28,626 bases of DNA from Proteobacteria bacterium UBA4656 (lineage in GTDB: Bacteria; Pseudomonadota; Gammaproteobacteria; Xanthomonadales; Ahniellaceae), in assembly GCA_002405525.1 (NCBI GenBank), contig DHLY01000100.1, forward strand, positions 86,620 to 115,245, written 5' to 3'. Of the stretch, positions 7,926 to 15,684 are shown piece after piece. Made by a program: the position numbers and the translations under genes. Each line of letters begins with the position of its first letter. The first letter of the stretch is position 1. The notes below the pieces were generated by a model. The model was not told the DNA's origin. It saw only the letters and a list, made by a program, of their open reading frames with translations, and made no database searches.

Positions 7926-8779
7926 GCGTAGGCTCCCCTCATGGTGGCGACGAAGATGTCCGCCACGCTCGGCTTGTGCAGTTCGCCCAGCGCAGCGAGC
8001 TGTTCCCGCGGCGGACCGTCGAACAGGAACACGCTGCGCCCGAACACCTGCCGTTCGTACAGCGGCTTGAGCGCCAGCGCCTGTTCGCGCTTGTCGGGCG
8101 CGACCATGGCCTCGGTGAAGCGCTCGCCGACTTCGTCCATGCTGGCCGCCAGCGCGATTCGCCCGTCCCTGATGAACAGCAGGTCGGTCAGGATGTGCTC
8201 GATCTCCTCTACCTGGTGGGTGGTGATGACGATGGTCTTCTCGTGGTCGAAGTAGTCGGTCAGCAGGTTCTGGTAGAACTCCTTTCGGTACAGGATGTCG
8301 AGGCCGAGCGTGGGCTCGTCGAGCACCAGCAGCCTGGCGTCGATCGCCATCACCAGGGCAAGGTGCAACTGCGCCACCATGCCCTTGGAGAGTTCCCGCA
8401 CCCGCATCGCGGGTCCGAGCCTGGTCTTGGCGAGGAAACCTTCGCACACCTTGCGCGAGAAGCGCGGGTGCACGCCCTCGACGAATTCGATCGCCTCGCG
8501 CACCCGGATCCAGCGCGGCAGCACGGCGACGTCGGCGATGAAGCAGACGTCCTGCATGAGGCGGGTGCGTTGGGTGCGCGGGTCGAGGCCCAGCACCGAC
8601 AGATCGCCCTCGAAGTCGGTCAGGCCGAGGATCGCCTTGAGCGCGGTGGTCTTGCCGGCGCCGTTGGGGCCGATCAGGCCGACGATGCGGCCCGCCCCGA
8701 CGTCGAAATCGACGCCGGCGAGGGCGCGGGATTTCCCGTAGGCCTTGGTCAGGCCGCGGGCGCTGATGACGTTGTTCAC
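7922..8779 (-). CDS. ABC transporter ATP-binding protein (YtrB/BcrA-like)
   Basis: A 285-residue nucleotide-binding subunit. Walker A GPNGAGKT is at residues 37-44, the signature is LSKGM at 130-134 rather than LSGGQ, Walker B is LLVLDEP at 150-156, the D-loop is GLD and the switch histidine is in TTHQ near 184-187. The Q-loop region reads CFIADVAVLPRW without an obvious glutamine, as in some antibiotic-export ATPases. I chose the GTG at 8777-8779, which overlaps the stop of the GntR gene (GTGA) and begins VNNVISARGLTKAYG right at the first ABC strand. An ATG further upstream would read through the GntR gene in another frame. The C-terminal 60 residues after the ABC core are likely regulatory. 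Confidence 0.92.
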   Translation of the reverse strand: MNNVISARGLTKAYGKSRALAGVDFDVGAGRIVGLIGPNGAGKTTALKAILGLTDFEGDLSVLGLDPRTQRTRLMQDVCFIADVAVLPRWIRVREAIEFVEGVHPRFSRKVCEGFLAKTRLGPAMRVRELSKGMVAQLHLALVMAIDARLLVLDEPTLGLDILYRKEFYQNLLTDYFDHEKTIVITTHQVEEIEHILTDLLFIRDGRIALAASMDEVGERFTEAMVAPDKREQALALKPLYERQVFGRSVFLFDGPPREQLAALGELHKPSVADIFVATMRGAYA

Positions 8780-9147
8780 TCCGTTTCCCCCTGGCCGCTG
8801 CGCGCGCGCAGCAGGTCGTCGATCGAGAGTCCAAGCCGTTGCAGGCGCTCGCGCAGCAGCGGCCATTCCTCGCGCAGGAAGCGCTGGCGCTCGTTGCGCA
8901 GCAGCAGGTCGCGCGCACCCTCGGTCACATACATCCCCAGGCCGCGCCGCTTCTCGACCAGGCTTTCATCGACCAGCTCCTGGTAGGCCTTCGACACCGT
9001 GATCGGGTTGAGCTGGAAGTCGGCGGCGACCTGGCGCACCGAGGGCAGGGTGTCGCCCTGCTTGAGTACGCCGTCGAGGATCATCGCCACCACGCGGTCG
9101 CGCAGTTGGCGGTAGATCGGCGCGTTGTCGTGCCAGGCGACAGTCAT
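8776..9147 (-). CDS. GntR family transcriptional regulator, YtrA subfamily
   Basis: A 123-residue repressor-type protein. A GntR winged helix occupies residues 8-70 (IYRQLRDRVV, LPSVRQVAADFQLNPITVSKAY, then the wing with EKRRGLGMYV). Only about 50 helical residues follow, the short dimerisation tail that marks the YtrA subfamily; there is no FadR or HutC ligand domain. It lies directly before, and overlaps, the ABC ATPase gene it probably controls, which is the standard YtrA arrangement. A palindrome with GGTG-N16-CACC at the operon promoter is a fitting autoregulatory operator. ATG at 9145-9147 is the sensible start; reading further upstream runs through another gene. Confidence 0.93.
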   Translation of the reverse strand: MTVAWHDNAPIYRQLRDRVVAMILDGVLKQGDTLPSVRQVAADFQLNPITVSKAYQELVDESLVEKRRGLGMYVTEGARDLLLRNERQRFLREEWPLLRERLQRLGLSIDDLLRARSGQGETE

Positions 9148-9152
9148 TGCAC

Positions 9153-9533
9153 TCACTGCGCCGGGAAGCCGCGGTGGCCGCTGCGGAAGTCGTAGAAGGG
9201 ATTGCCCAGTCGAGCGCGTGGCAGCGCAACCCCCACCGGTGCCGCGAACACCGCCGCGCGGTCCACCGCTGCGTCCAGGACCGGGCTGCTCCCGGCGGCG
9301 ACGTCGCCGCGGGCGGCAATTACTTCGGCGCGCCCGGGCACGACGGTGAACGACGGCAGCACGCGCAAGGGGTACTGGCGACGGGACGGCGGTGCGGCAT
9401 CGACGGAAGCCTCGCCGTCGGCGATGATCGGCGCTGGGGGTGCGGCAATTTCGTGGCTTTCGGCAGCGGGCCAGAACCGGGTGGCGGCGGCGATCAGCGC
9501 GATAGCGAGGATGGCGGCGGAACGGGTGCTCAT
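9153..9533 (-). CDS. Unrecognised small exported or membrane-anchored protein
   Basis: A 126-residue protein that I do not recognise. From ATG 9531-9533 it starts MSTRSAAILAIALIAAATRFWPA, a basic tip and hydrophobic helix that looks like a signal peptide or anchor. An Ala/Pro-rich linker follows, then a region with RQYPLRVLPSFTVVPG and a C-terminal tail with GNPFYDFRSGHRGFPA. Codon use looks like that of its neighbours. It is the first gene downstream of the operator and promoter, 5 bases before the GntR start, so it is almost certainly part of the YtrA-regulated ABC operon and may be an accessory to the transporter. A longer start at 9593 would lie within the promoter/operator and is rejected. 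Confidence 0.65.
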   Translation of the reverse strand: MSTRSAAILAIALIAAATRFWPAAESHEIAAPPAPIIADGEASVDAAPPSRRQYPLRVLPSFTVVPGRAEVIAARGDVAAGSSPVLDAAVDRAAVFAAPVGVALPRARLGNPFYDFRSGHRGFPAQ

Positions 9534-9558
9534 GGCGGATTCCCCGGGTGCTTGATTC

Positions 9559-9590
9559 AACTGGTGTAGTAGCAATGTACAACACCAGTT
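9559..9590. promoter_or_regulatory. Palindromic operator, likely for the YtrA-type GntR
   Basis: AACTGGTGT (9559-9567) is the exact reverse complement of ACACCAGTT (9582-9590), with 14 bases between. With one mismatch the arms extend about four further bases each side. The core reads GGTG-N16-CACC, the spacing I recall for YtrA-type repressors of Xanthomonas; that recollection is unverified here. It overlaps the -10 region and probable transcription start of the minus-strand operon, as expected for repression by the regulator it encodes. Confidence 0.75.
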
Positions 9591-9603
9591 CAATTGCTGC
9601 CAA
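9574..9603 (-). promoter_or_regulatory. Sigma-70 promoter of the GntR/ABC operon
   Basis: On the minus strand TTGGCA (9598-9603) and TACATT (9574-9579) are separated by 18 bases, matching the -35 and -10 consensus at five and four of six positions. The -10 lies inside the palindromic operator, and the first gene of the operon starts about 40 bases downstream of it. Confidence 0.6.
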
Positions 9604-9773
9604 TGGGCCGGAAGTCATCCTCGCCGGGGCTCGCCTGCGGGCGCAGGCTCACTCGCGCGCCGAGCCGGGCGACTGGCTGCCGGCCCGGCAGATCGCCGGC
9701 GTCACAAGGGCTTCGCCAAGTCCATGATTTGCTTGTGTTCGACCGCTGCCTGGTCGCCGTCCTGGAGCACCGC

Positions 9774-10346
9774 ATGAAGACTTTCTGTCGCGCAGTCGCT
9801 GGCCTGCTTTGTCTTTTTCCGGTCCTTGCGCTGGGCTGCAGCGAGCTGTTGCAGGCCGAGTTCCGGCCGCTGGCCGGCAAGGACAGGGCCAGCCTTTGCA
9901 GCCGTTTCGAGGGCCAGGTGCTGCTGGTGGTCAACACCGCCAGCAAGTGCGGCTTCACCCCCCAGTACGAGGGCCTCGAGGCCCTGCACCAGCGTCTGGC
10001 GCCGCGCGGCTTCGCGGTTCTTGGCTTCCCCTCCAACGACTTCATGGGTCAGGAGCCCGGCACGGAAGCGCAGATCCAGGAGTTCTGCACGCTGACCTAT
10101 GGCGTGAAGTTTCCGATGTTCGAGAAGGTGGCGGTCAAGGGCGACACCGCCGCTCCGTTCTACCGGGAACTCGCTCGGCAGGCGGGCGGCGAGGCGCCGG
10201 GATGGAACTTCCACAAGTACCTGATCGACCGCAGTGGCAAGGTGGTGGCGAGCTTCGGCAGTCGCATCCGGCCCGACGACCCGAAGCTGTTGGATGCGAT
10301 CGAGAAGGCGCTCGCCGGGCCGAATCCGGCCACCGGCATGCCATGA
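9774..10346 (+). CDS. Glutathione peroxidase, cysteine type, with N-terminal export signal
   Basis: A 190-residue thiol peroxidase of the glutathione peroxidase fold that reduces peroxides using a catalytic cysteine and, in most bacteria, thioredoxin rather than glutathione. The catalytic tetrad is visible: Cys59 in NTASKCGFTPQY, Gln93 in GFPSNDFMGQEPG, and Trp144-Asn145 in WNFHKYL. Cys105, in QEFC, lies where resolving cysteines of this class sit. The first 22 residues form a hydrophobic signal ending LALGC, so the protein is exported; it could be a lipoprotein, but the lipobox is poor (Ala-Leu-Gly-Cys). ATG 9774 follows a GGAG ribosome site. It is divergent from the ABC operon. Confidence 0.93.
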   Translation: MKTFCRAVAGLLCLFPVLALGCSELLQAEFRPLAGKDRASLCSRFEGQVLLVVNTASKCGFTPQYEGLEALHQRLAPRGFAVLGFPSNDFMGQEPGTEAQIQEFCTLTYGVKFPMFEKVAVKGDTAAPFYRELARQAGGEAPGWNFHKYLIDRSGKVVASFGSRIRPDDPKLLDAIEKALAGPNPATGMP

Positions 10347-10382
10347 CCGCGATGGAAGCACGGCCCGTCCCGCACGCAGTGC

Positions 10383-10883
10383 TCAGAAGCGGCGTTTGAT
10401 CGCGCGGATGCCGGCGCCCAGCACGGGAACGTACTGGTACAGCGCATCGGCCGCGTTCCAGAAGTCCTGGTGCAGCACCACGCGGCCGGCCTCGTCGAAG
10501 CGCAGGTGGCTCATGCCGACCGAGTGCGTGTCCCGGCCGCGGTGGAAGCGCCTGAAGCGGATCATCATCGACCAGCGCGCGTAGTAGTCCCCGTCGCGAT
10601 TGCCGCAGATCTCGTGCACCTCCACCCGGCAGACCTCGACCGCCTCCGCGCTCTCGCGCAAGTAGGGCGCGAGAGCGGCACGCCCTTCGATGGTCTTGAG
10701 CGTGTCGTTGAACCAGACGTCCTCGGCATAGGTCGCCTCGAGCAGGCGATCGACCTTGTTCGGCGAGAAGGTGGCGAAGAAGGCCCGGAAGTGATCCAGC
10801 GCCTCGTGTTCCGTGGCGCTGCCGGCGGCGAGCGGGTTGCCGTGGCGGCGGCGCACGGCGTCGAGGGCTTGCAGGTAGTCCAT
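10383..10883 (-). CDS. NTF2-like / SnoaL-like domain protein
   Basis: A 166-residue soluble protein with the features of the NTF2-like alpha+beta barrel: an N-terminal helix with HFRAFFATFSPNKVDRLLEATYAEDVWFND, a central GRAALAPYL, then beta strands with YYARWSMMIRF, TDSVGMSHL-like DTHSVGMSHLRFD, and VVLHQDFWNAADALY. The VLHQDFWNAAD segment and the YQYVPVLGAGIRAIKRR tail are typical of a SnoaL-like proteobacterial family often found with short-chain dehydrogenases. It could be a small isomerase or cyclase, or a binding protein without catalysis; the neighbours give no help. The start at 10881-10883 puts the first helix at the N-terminus, though no clear ribosome site is seen. Confidence 0.78.
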   Translation of the reverse strand: MDYLQALDAVRRRHGNPLAAGSATEHEALDHFRAFFATFSPNKVDRLLEATYAEDVWFNDTLKTIEGRAALAPYLRESAEAVEVCRVEVHEICGNRDGDYYARWSMMIRFRRFHRGRDTHSVGMSHLRFDEAGRVVLHQDFWNAADALYQYVPVLGAGIRAIKRRF

Positions 10884-10963
10884 GGTCGCGGTTCGTGGGA
10901 GATTGCCGCGGACGCTAGCACCGCCGATCATCCGGCGTCGTGAATCCCGGAGTGCCATCCGCC

Positions 10964-11416
10964 ATGCAGAGTTCCGAAGATCGTCGCATCCCCGGCGGCG
11001 CGCTCGCCCTGGCCCTTGCCGGCGTTATCCCCTTCGCCGCCTGCGCTGCCGCGCTGCACGCGCTGGACGGAGCGCGCCCGCAGTCCGAGGCCGCGCAGGC
11101 GCTGGCCGCCTACGGCGCGGTGATCCTGTCGTTCCTTGGCGGCGTGCGCTGGGGCGCAGCGCTGGCGCTGCCGCGGGCCGGCCTGACCCCCGAACTGGCG
11201 CTGGCCGTGATTCCAAGCCTGCTCGGCTGGTGCGCGCTGTTGCTGCCCGGAGCCACCCAGCCGCTGCTCGCGCTGGCCCTCGGTTTCGCCGTGTTCGGCG
11301 TGCTCGACGTGCGCGAGGGCGGGCGCGCCGCCTGGCCTGCATGGTACTCGCGCCTGCGCCTTCTTCTTACCCTGCTGGTTCTCGGCTGCCTGGCGGTGGC
11401 CTTGCTGGCCCGTTGA
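10964..11416 (+). CDS. DUF3429 domain-containing membrane protein
   Basis: A 150-residue inner-membrane protein matching DUF3429, whose hallmark AYGAVILSFLGGVRWG is at residues 49-64. Four or five hydrophobic helices are visible, near 11-33, 46-60, 77-95, 97-112 and 131-148. No function is known for the family. I prefer ATG 10964 to the in-frame GTG 10940 because a GGAG at 10949-10952 sits upstream of the ATG and inside the longer reading. Convergent with the ATP sulfurylase gene. Confidence 0.82.
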   Translation: MQSSEDRRIPGGALALALAGVIPFAACAAALHALDGARPQSEAAQALAAYGAVILSFLGGVRWGAALALPRAGLTPELALAVIPSLLGWCALLLPGATQPLLALALGFAVFGVLDVREGGRAAWPAWYSRLRLLLTLLVLGCLAVALLAR

Positions 11417-11451
11417 GGTCCGCCGATCCCGCCGCCGGCCGCGCGAGGATG

Positions 11452-11472
11452 CGTCCCGGCAATGGCGGGACG
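11452..11472. terminator. Possible terminator hairpin in convergent gap
   Basis: CGTCCCG (11452-11458) pairs with CGGGACG (11466-11472) around a 7-base loop, midway between two convergent genes. No T-tract follows, so termination is possible but unproven. Confidence 0.4.
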
Positions 11473-11537
11473 GACGCGCGCCGGACCCGCACGCAGGCCG
11501 TCCAAGGCCCGCCCGGCAGGTTGCGCGTCACGCGCCC

Positions 11538-13277
11538 TCAGGCGCGCGCCCGGATCAGCCCCAAGGCTTCGAGCTTGAGCACGACCTGCTGTACCGCCTG
11601 CGCCGGGCTGCAGGCGCCGGCGTCGATGCGCAACTCCGGATGGTCCGGATCCTCGTAGGGGTCGCTGACGCCGGTGAACTGCGGAATCTTGCCTGCGCGG
11701 GCCAGCGCGTACAGGCCCTTGCGGTCGCGGCGCTCGCATTCGGCCAGGTCTGTCGCCACGTGGATCTCGACGAAGGCACCGTACTGGGACACCATCTCGC
11801 GCACCGCGGCGCGCGACTCGGCATAGGGCGCGATCGGAGCGCACAGCGCGACGCCGCCGTGCTTGACGATCTCGCTCGCCACGTAGCCGATGCGGCGCAC
11901 GTTGAGATCGCGGTGCTCGCGCGAGAAGCCGAGTTCGCTCGACAGGTGCTTGCGCACCAGGTCGCCGTCGAGAAGGGTGACGGCGCGTCCGCCGATCTCC
12001 AGCAGGGACACCAGCAGGCCGTTGGCGATGGTCGATTTGCCCGCCCCGGAGAGACCCGTGAACAGCACCGCGAAACCCTGGCGGTCGCGTGGCGGGTGGG
12101 TTGCACGCAGCTCGGCGGCGACTTCGGGAAAGGTGAACCAGTCCGGGATCTCGCGGCCGTCGGCGAGGCGGTCGCGAAGCTCGGTGCCGGACAGGTTCAT
12201 CACCGTCTCGCCGGGCGTCACCTCGCTTGCGGCCACGTAGCGCGCGCGCTCGCGCACGTAGACCATCTCCTCGAACGGCAGCATGCGGATGCCGAGTTCG
12301 TCCTGGTGGCGGGCGACCAGCTCCTGGGCCTCATACGGACCGTAGAAAGGTTTGCCGCGGGAGTCGTTGCCCGGACCGGCGTGGTCGCGGCCGACGATGA
12401 AGTGCGAGCAGCCGTGGTTCTTGCGGATGATCGCGTGCCACAGCGCCTCGCGCGGCCCGCCCATGCGCATGGCGAGTCCGAGCAGCGACAGTGCGGTGCT
12501 GCGCTCGGGGTAGCGGGCAAGCACCTTTTCGTAGCAGCGAACGCGGGTGTAGTGATCGACGTCGCCGGGCTTGGTCATGCCGACCACGGGGTGGATGAGC
12601 AGGCTCGCTTCCGCCTGCTGCGCGGCGCGGAAAGTGATCTCCATGTGCGCACGGTGCATCGGGTTGCGGGTCTGGAACGCGGCCACGCGCGTCCAGCCCA
12701 GTTTCTCGAAGCGCGCGCGCAGCTGCGCCGGCGTCTCGCGCAGGTGGTTGAAGTCGTAGTGGCGTGGTGGTTCGATCCCGACCAGGCGGCCGGCGAGACA
12801 GACCGGCTGCGACTGCCGCAGCAGGCCGCGCACGCCCGGATGGCGCTCGTCGAGGGTGCCGAACACGGCCTGTGCCTCGTCCTCGCGCGCCGGGGTCCAT
12901 GCCTCGGCTACCTCGAGGATGGCGAGCACCACGCCCTCCGGGTCGCGCAGCGCCAGCGCGCCCGCCGCGACTGCGCGTTCGGCCAGTTCGGGGGTGACGT
13001 CGAGCGTCACCGGGATCGGCCACAGCGTGCCGTCGGCCAGCCGCATCTCGCGGCAAACCCGTTCGTGGTCGGCACGGCCCATGAAGCCCTGCAGCGGCGA
13101 GAAGGCTCCCGACAGCAGCAGCTCGAGGTCGCACAGCGTGCGAGGGCCGGCGTCCAGGGCCGGCAGGCCGGCGGCGCGGGCGCGGGCGGCGCCGAGCTGG
13201 TCGGCGGAAAGCATCGGGTCGACGAGGTGGCCGCCGTGCGGCGCGGTCAACGGGTTCATTCGGACGGGGCCGGGCAT
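11538..13277 (-). CDS. Bifunctional sulfate adenylyltransferase / adenylylsulfate kinase
   Basis: A 579-residue fusion performing both steps of sulfate activation: ATP + sulfate to adenylylsulfate (APS), then APS + ATP to PAPS. An N-terminal PUA-like domain is followed by the ATP sulfurylase core with QTRNPMHRAH at residues 202-211 and GRDHAGPG at 296-303. The C-terminal APS kinase has P-loop GLSGAGKST at 408-416, LLDGDLVRKHLSSELGFS, and PIAPY at 481-485, where stand-alone CysC has a serine (ISPH); the Ala form is usual in such fusions. The order is that of bacterial Sat-CysC proteins and differs from heterodimeric CysDN. ATG 13275-13277 follows GGAGG at good spacing. PAPS could feed cysteine synthesis or sulfation; no other sulfur gene is nearby. 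Confidence 0.95.
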   Translation of the reverse strand: MPGPVRMNPLTAPHGGHLVDPMLSADQLGAARARAAGLPALDAGPRTLCDLELLLSGAFSPLQGFMGRADHERVCREMRLADGTLWPIPVTLDVTPELAERAVAAGALALRDPEGVVLAILEVAEAWTPAREDEAQAVFGTLDERHPGVRGLLRQSQPVCLAGRLVGIEPPRHYDFNHLRETPAQLRARFEKLGWTRVAAFQTRNPMHRAHMEITFRAAQQAEASLLIHPVVGMTKPGDVDHYTRVRCYEKVLARYPERSTALSLLGLAMRMGGPREALWHAIIRKNHGCSHFIVGRDHAGPGNDSRGKPFYGPYEAQELVARHQDELGIRMLPFEEMVYVRERARYVAASEVTPGETVMNLSGTELRDRLADGREIPDWFTFPEVAAELRATHPPRDRQGFAVLFTGLSGAGKSTIANGLLVSLLEIGGRAVTLLDGDLVRKHLSSELGFSREHRDLNVRRIGYVASEIVKHGGVALCAPIAPYAESRAAVREMVSQYGAFVEIHVATDLAECERRDRKGLYALARAGKIPQFTGVSDPYEDPDHPELRIDAGACSPAQAVQQVVLKLEALGLIRARA

Positions 13278-13341
13278 CGGAAGCCCTCCAGTATACGCCG
13301 CCCGCCCGGTCGGCCGCGCGAACCGGGGCCACGGGTCGCGT

Positions 13342-13370
13342 TTGCGTTGCGCTGTCCGGGCCGCGACAAT
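13342..13370 (+). promoter_or_regulatory. Probable promoter of the FKBP gene
   Basis: TTGCGT (13342-13347) and GACAAT (13365-13370) are exactly 17 bases apart and lie 64 bases upstream of the isomerase start. They match three and four consensus positions. The spacing and position support the call; the boxes are only moderate. Confidence 0.45.
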
Positions 13371-13433
13371 GCCGCGGTTCAGCACCCCGTACGGCCGCAC
13401 GCGGCGCGCGGCAACATCACTCCAGGAGCATTC

Positions 13434-14144
13434 ATGAGCCAGTTCCTCCGCAGCACCCTGATCGCCGCCGCGCTGTCCGCGGCCCTCGCCGCGCCGGCCG
13501 CTTCGGCCGTCGAGCAACTGACCACCGAGAAGGAAAAGAACAGCTACATGGTCGGCATGAGCATCGGCGGCAACCTGCAGCCGATCAAGGACGAGATCGA
13601 GCTCGCGATCGTGATCCAGGCGCTGCGCGATACGCTGGCCGGGGGCAAGGCGCTGCTGAGTCAGGAGGAGTTCCAGCAGGTCGCCCGATCGTTCCAGCAG
13701 TCGCTGGAAGGTAAGGCGCAGGCGCAGATGAAGGCTGCGGCGGACAAGAACCAGGCAGCCGGCGACGCCTTTCTCGCCACCAACAAGTCCAAGCCGGGCG
13801 TCAAGGCCACTGCTTCGGGCCTGCAGTACCAGGTGATCACCGAGGGCAAAGGCGCCAAGCCGGTCGACACCGACACGGTCAAGGTCCACTACGTCGGCAG
13901 CCTGCTCGACGGCACCAAGTTCGACTCCTCGGTGGATCGCGGCGAGCCGGCGCAGTTTCCGCTCAACGGCGTGATCCCGGGCTGGACGGAGGGCCTGCAG
14001 CTGATGCCGGTGGGCAGCAAGTTCAAGTTCTGGATCCCGGGCAACCTCGCCTACGGCGCGTCCGGTCGTCCGCCGGTGATCGAGCCGAACGCGCTGCTGA
14101 CGTTCGAGGTCGAACTGCTGGAGATCGTCAAGCCGGCGCAGTAG
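13434..14144 (+). CDS. FKBP-type peptidyl-prolyl cis-trans isomerase, exported (FklB/Mip-like)
   Basis: A 236-residue periplasmic foldase that catalyses isomerisation of peptidyl-proline bonds. A cleavable signal peptide (residues 1-24, ending APAASA) is followed by the FKBP N-terminal dimerisation segment with KNSYMVGMSIGGNL and a long helix rich in Gln, Lys and Ala (residues 75-110). The C-terminal FKBP domain runs from about 128 to 234, with VKVHYVGSLLDGTKFDSS, FPLNGVIPGWTEGLQLMPVGSKFKFWIP and AYGASGRPPVIEPNALLTFEVELL. The residues lining the FKBP pocket (Tyr, Phe, Asp, Val-Ile-Pro-Gly-Trp, Tyr) are all present, so it should be active. AGGAG lies 5-6 bases before the ATG. Confidence 0.95.
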   Translation: MSQFLRSTLIAAALSAALAAPAASAVEQLTTEKEKNSYMVGMSIGGNLQPIKDEIELAIVIQALRDTLAGGKALLSQEEFQQVARSFQQSLEGKAQAQMKAAADKNQAAGDAFLATNKSKPGVKATASGLQYQVITEGKGAKPVDTDTVKVHYVGSLLDGTKFDSSVDRGEPAQFPLNGVIPGWTEGLQLMPVGSKFKFWIPGNLAYGASGRPPVIEPNALLTFEVELLEIVKPAQ

Positions 14145-14330
14145 TCCGCTGCGGGGCGTCGTCCCGGGCCCCGGCGGGGATGCGCCGAGGGCCCTCCGTG
14201 TCAGCCTGCGGTGGTTCGAAGCTCCCCGGGGGCTGGCGCCGCCCGCGGTCCCTGCGGTCGAGGGCCGCGGCCTGCGATGCCGTCGCGCGACCGTCGTATC
14301 ATCCAGGCCTCTCTGTCCTCTCGAAGCGCC

Positions 14331-15677
14331 ATGCAAGTCACCATCTTCGGCACCGGCTACGTCGGCCTCGTCACCGGCACCTGCCTGGCGGAGGTTGGCA
14401 ACGACGTGGTCTGCGTCGACATCGATGCGACCAAGATCGAGCGGCTCGACCGCGGCGAGGTGCCGATCTTCGAGCCCGGCCTCGACGACCTGGTGGCCGC
14501 CAACCGCGCTGCCGGCCGGCTGCGCTTCACCACCGACGCCGCCGCTGCGGTTGCCCACGGGCGCATCGTGTTCATCGCGGTCGGCACGCCCCCCGACGAA
14601 GACGGCAGCGCCGACCTCAGCCACGTGCTGGCGGTGGCGCACACCATCGGCCGCCATCTGTCTCGCCACACGGTGGTGGTCAACAAATCCACCGTGCCGG
14701 TGGGCACCGCGGACAAAGTGCGCGACGCGGTCGCCTTCGAACTCACCGCCCGCGGCGTCGCGGTGCCGGTCGACGTGGTCTCCAACCCCGAGTTCCTGAA
14801 GGAGGGCGACGCGGTCAAGGACTGCATGCGGCCCGACCGGATAGTGATCGGCGCCGACAGCCCGCGCGCGGTCGAGATGCTGAAGACCCTGTACGCGCCG
14901 TTCAATCGCAACCACGAGCGGCTGGTGCTGATGGACCTGCGTTCTGCCGAACTGACCAAGTACGCCGCCAATGCGATGCTGGCGACCAAGATCTCGTTCA
15001 TGAACGAGATGGCGAACATCGCCGAGCGCGTCGGCGCAGACATCGAACTGGTGCGCCACGGGATCGGCTCCGATCCGCGGATCGGGTATTCCTTCATCTA
15101 TCCCGGCGCCGGTTACGGTGGTTCCTGTTTTCCCAAGGACGTGCAGGCGCTCGACCGCACCGCGCGCCAGTTCGGCTACGCACCGCGCGTGCTGGCGGCG
15201 GTGGAGGCGGTCAACGCGGCGCAGAAGCACCGCCTGTTCGAGCTCATCGCGGCCCACTTCGGCGACCTGCGCGGGCGCACCATCGCGGTGTGGGGCCTGG
15301 CCTTCAAGCCGAACACCGACGACATGCGCGAGGCACCGTCGCGCAACCTGTTGGAATCGCTATGGGCGGCCGGGGCCAAGGTGCAGGCGTTCGATCCGCA
15401 GGCGCACCGCGAAGCGGCGCGGCTGTTCGGGGCGCGCGCCGACCTCGTGCTGGCCGATGATGCCTTCGCTGCGCTGTCGGGCGCCGACGCGCTGGCGATC
15501 GTCACCGAGTGGAAGGCATTCTGGAGCCCGGATTTCGAGCGCATCCGCGCCGCACTGAACGGCGCTGCGATCTTCGATGGTCGCAATATCTACGACCCCA
15601 AGGCCGTCGAGGCCGCGGGGATCGCCTACTACGGCATCGGGCGTGGACGCTCGGTGGTTCGCCAGCTGCCGGCCTGA
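14331..15677 (+). CDS. ugd: UDP-glucose 6-dehydrogenase
   Basis: Oxidises UDP-glucose to UDP-glucuronate with two NAD+. The 448-residue length is standard. The N-terminal Rossmann domain has [15 protein letters not shown] at residues 7-21, then [10 protein letters not shown], and [13 protein letters not shown]. The conserved [30 protein letters not shown] and the catalytic-cysteine loop [10 protein letters not shown] (Cys266) are all present, followed by the C-terminal UDP-binding domain with [20 protein letters not shown] 14331 places the dinucleotide loop in the usual position. A TATCAT at 14297-14302 could be its -10 box. The decarboxylase gene starts 7 bases after its stop, so the pair makes UDP-glucuronate and then UDP-xylose. 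Confidence 0.97.
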   Translation: MQVTIFGTGYVGLVTGTCLAEVGNDVVCVDIDATKIERLDRGEVPIFEPGLDDLVAANRAAGRLRFTTDAAAAVAHGRIVFIAVGTPPDEDGSADLSHVLAVAHTIGRHLSRHTVVVNKSTVPVGTADKVRDAVAFELTARGVAVPVDVVSNPEFLKEGDAVKDCMRPDRIVIGADSPRAVEMLKTLYAPFNRNHERLVLMDLRSAELTKYAANAMLATKISFMNEMANIAERVGADIELVRHGIGSDPRIGYSFIYPGAGYGGSCFPKDVQALDRTARQFGYAPRVLAAVEAVNAAQKHRLFELIAAHFGDLRGRTIAVWGLAFKPNTDDMREAPSRNLLESLWAAGAKVQAFDPQAHREAARLFGARADLVLADDAFAALSGADALAIVTEWKAFWSPDFERIRAALNGAAIFDGRNIYDPKAVEAAGIAYYGIGRGRSVVRQLPA

Positions 15678-15684
15678 GTCGGGC

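Noticed and set aside
13290..13295. TATACT on the minus strand just before the ATP sulfurylase start
   Set aside because: It is only about 15 bases from the start codon and has no -35 box at proper spacing, so it would leave almost no leader.
11640..13433. Upstream extension of the FKBP frame
   Set aside because: It is antisense to the ATP sulfurylase gene, and the signal peptide starts at ATG 13434.
11538..15257. 1239-codon minus-strand frame extending the ATP sulfurylase upstream
   Set aside because: The extension is antisense to the FKBP isomerase and ugd genes. The 579-residue product from ATG 13277 has the usual length and a GGAGG ribosome site.
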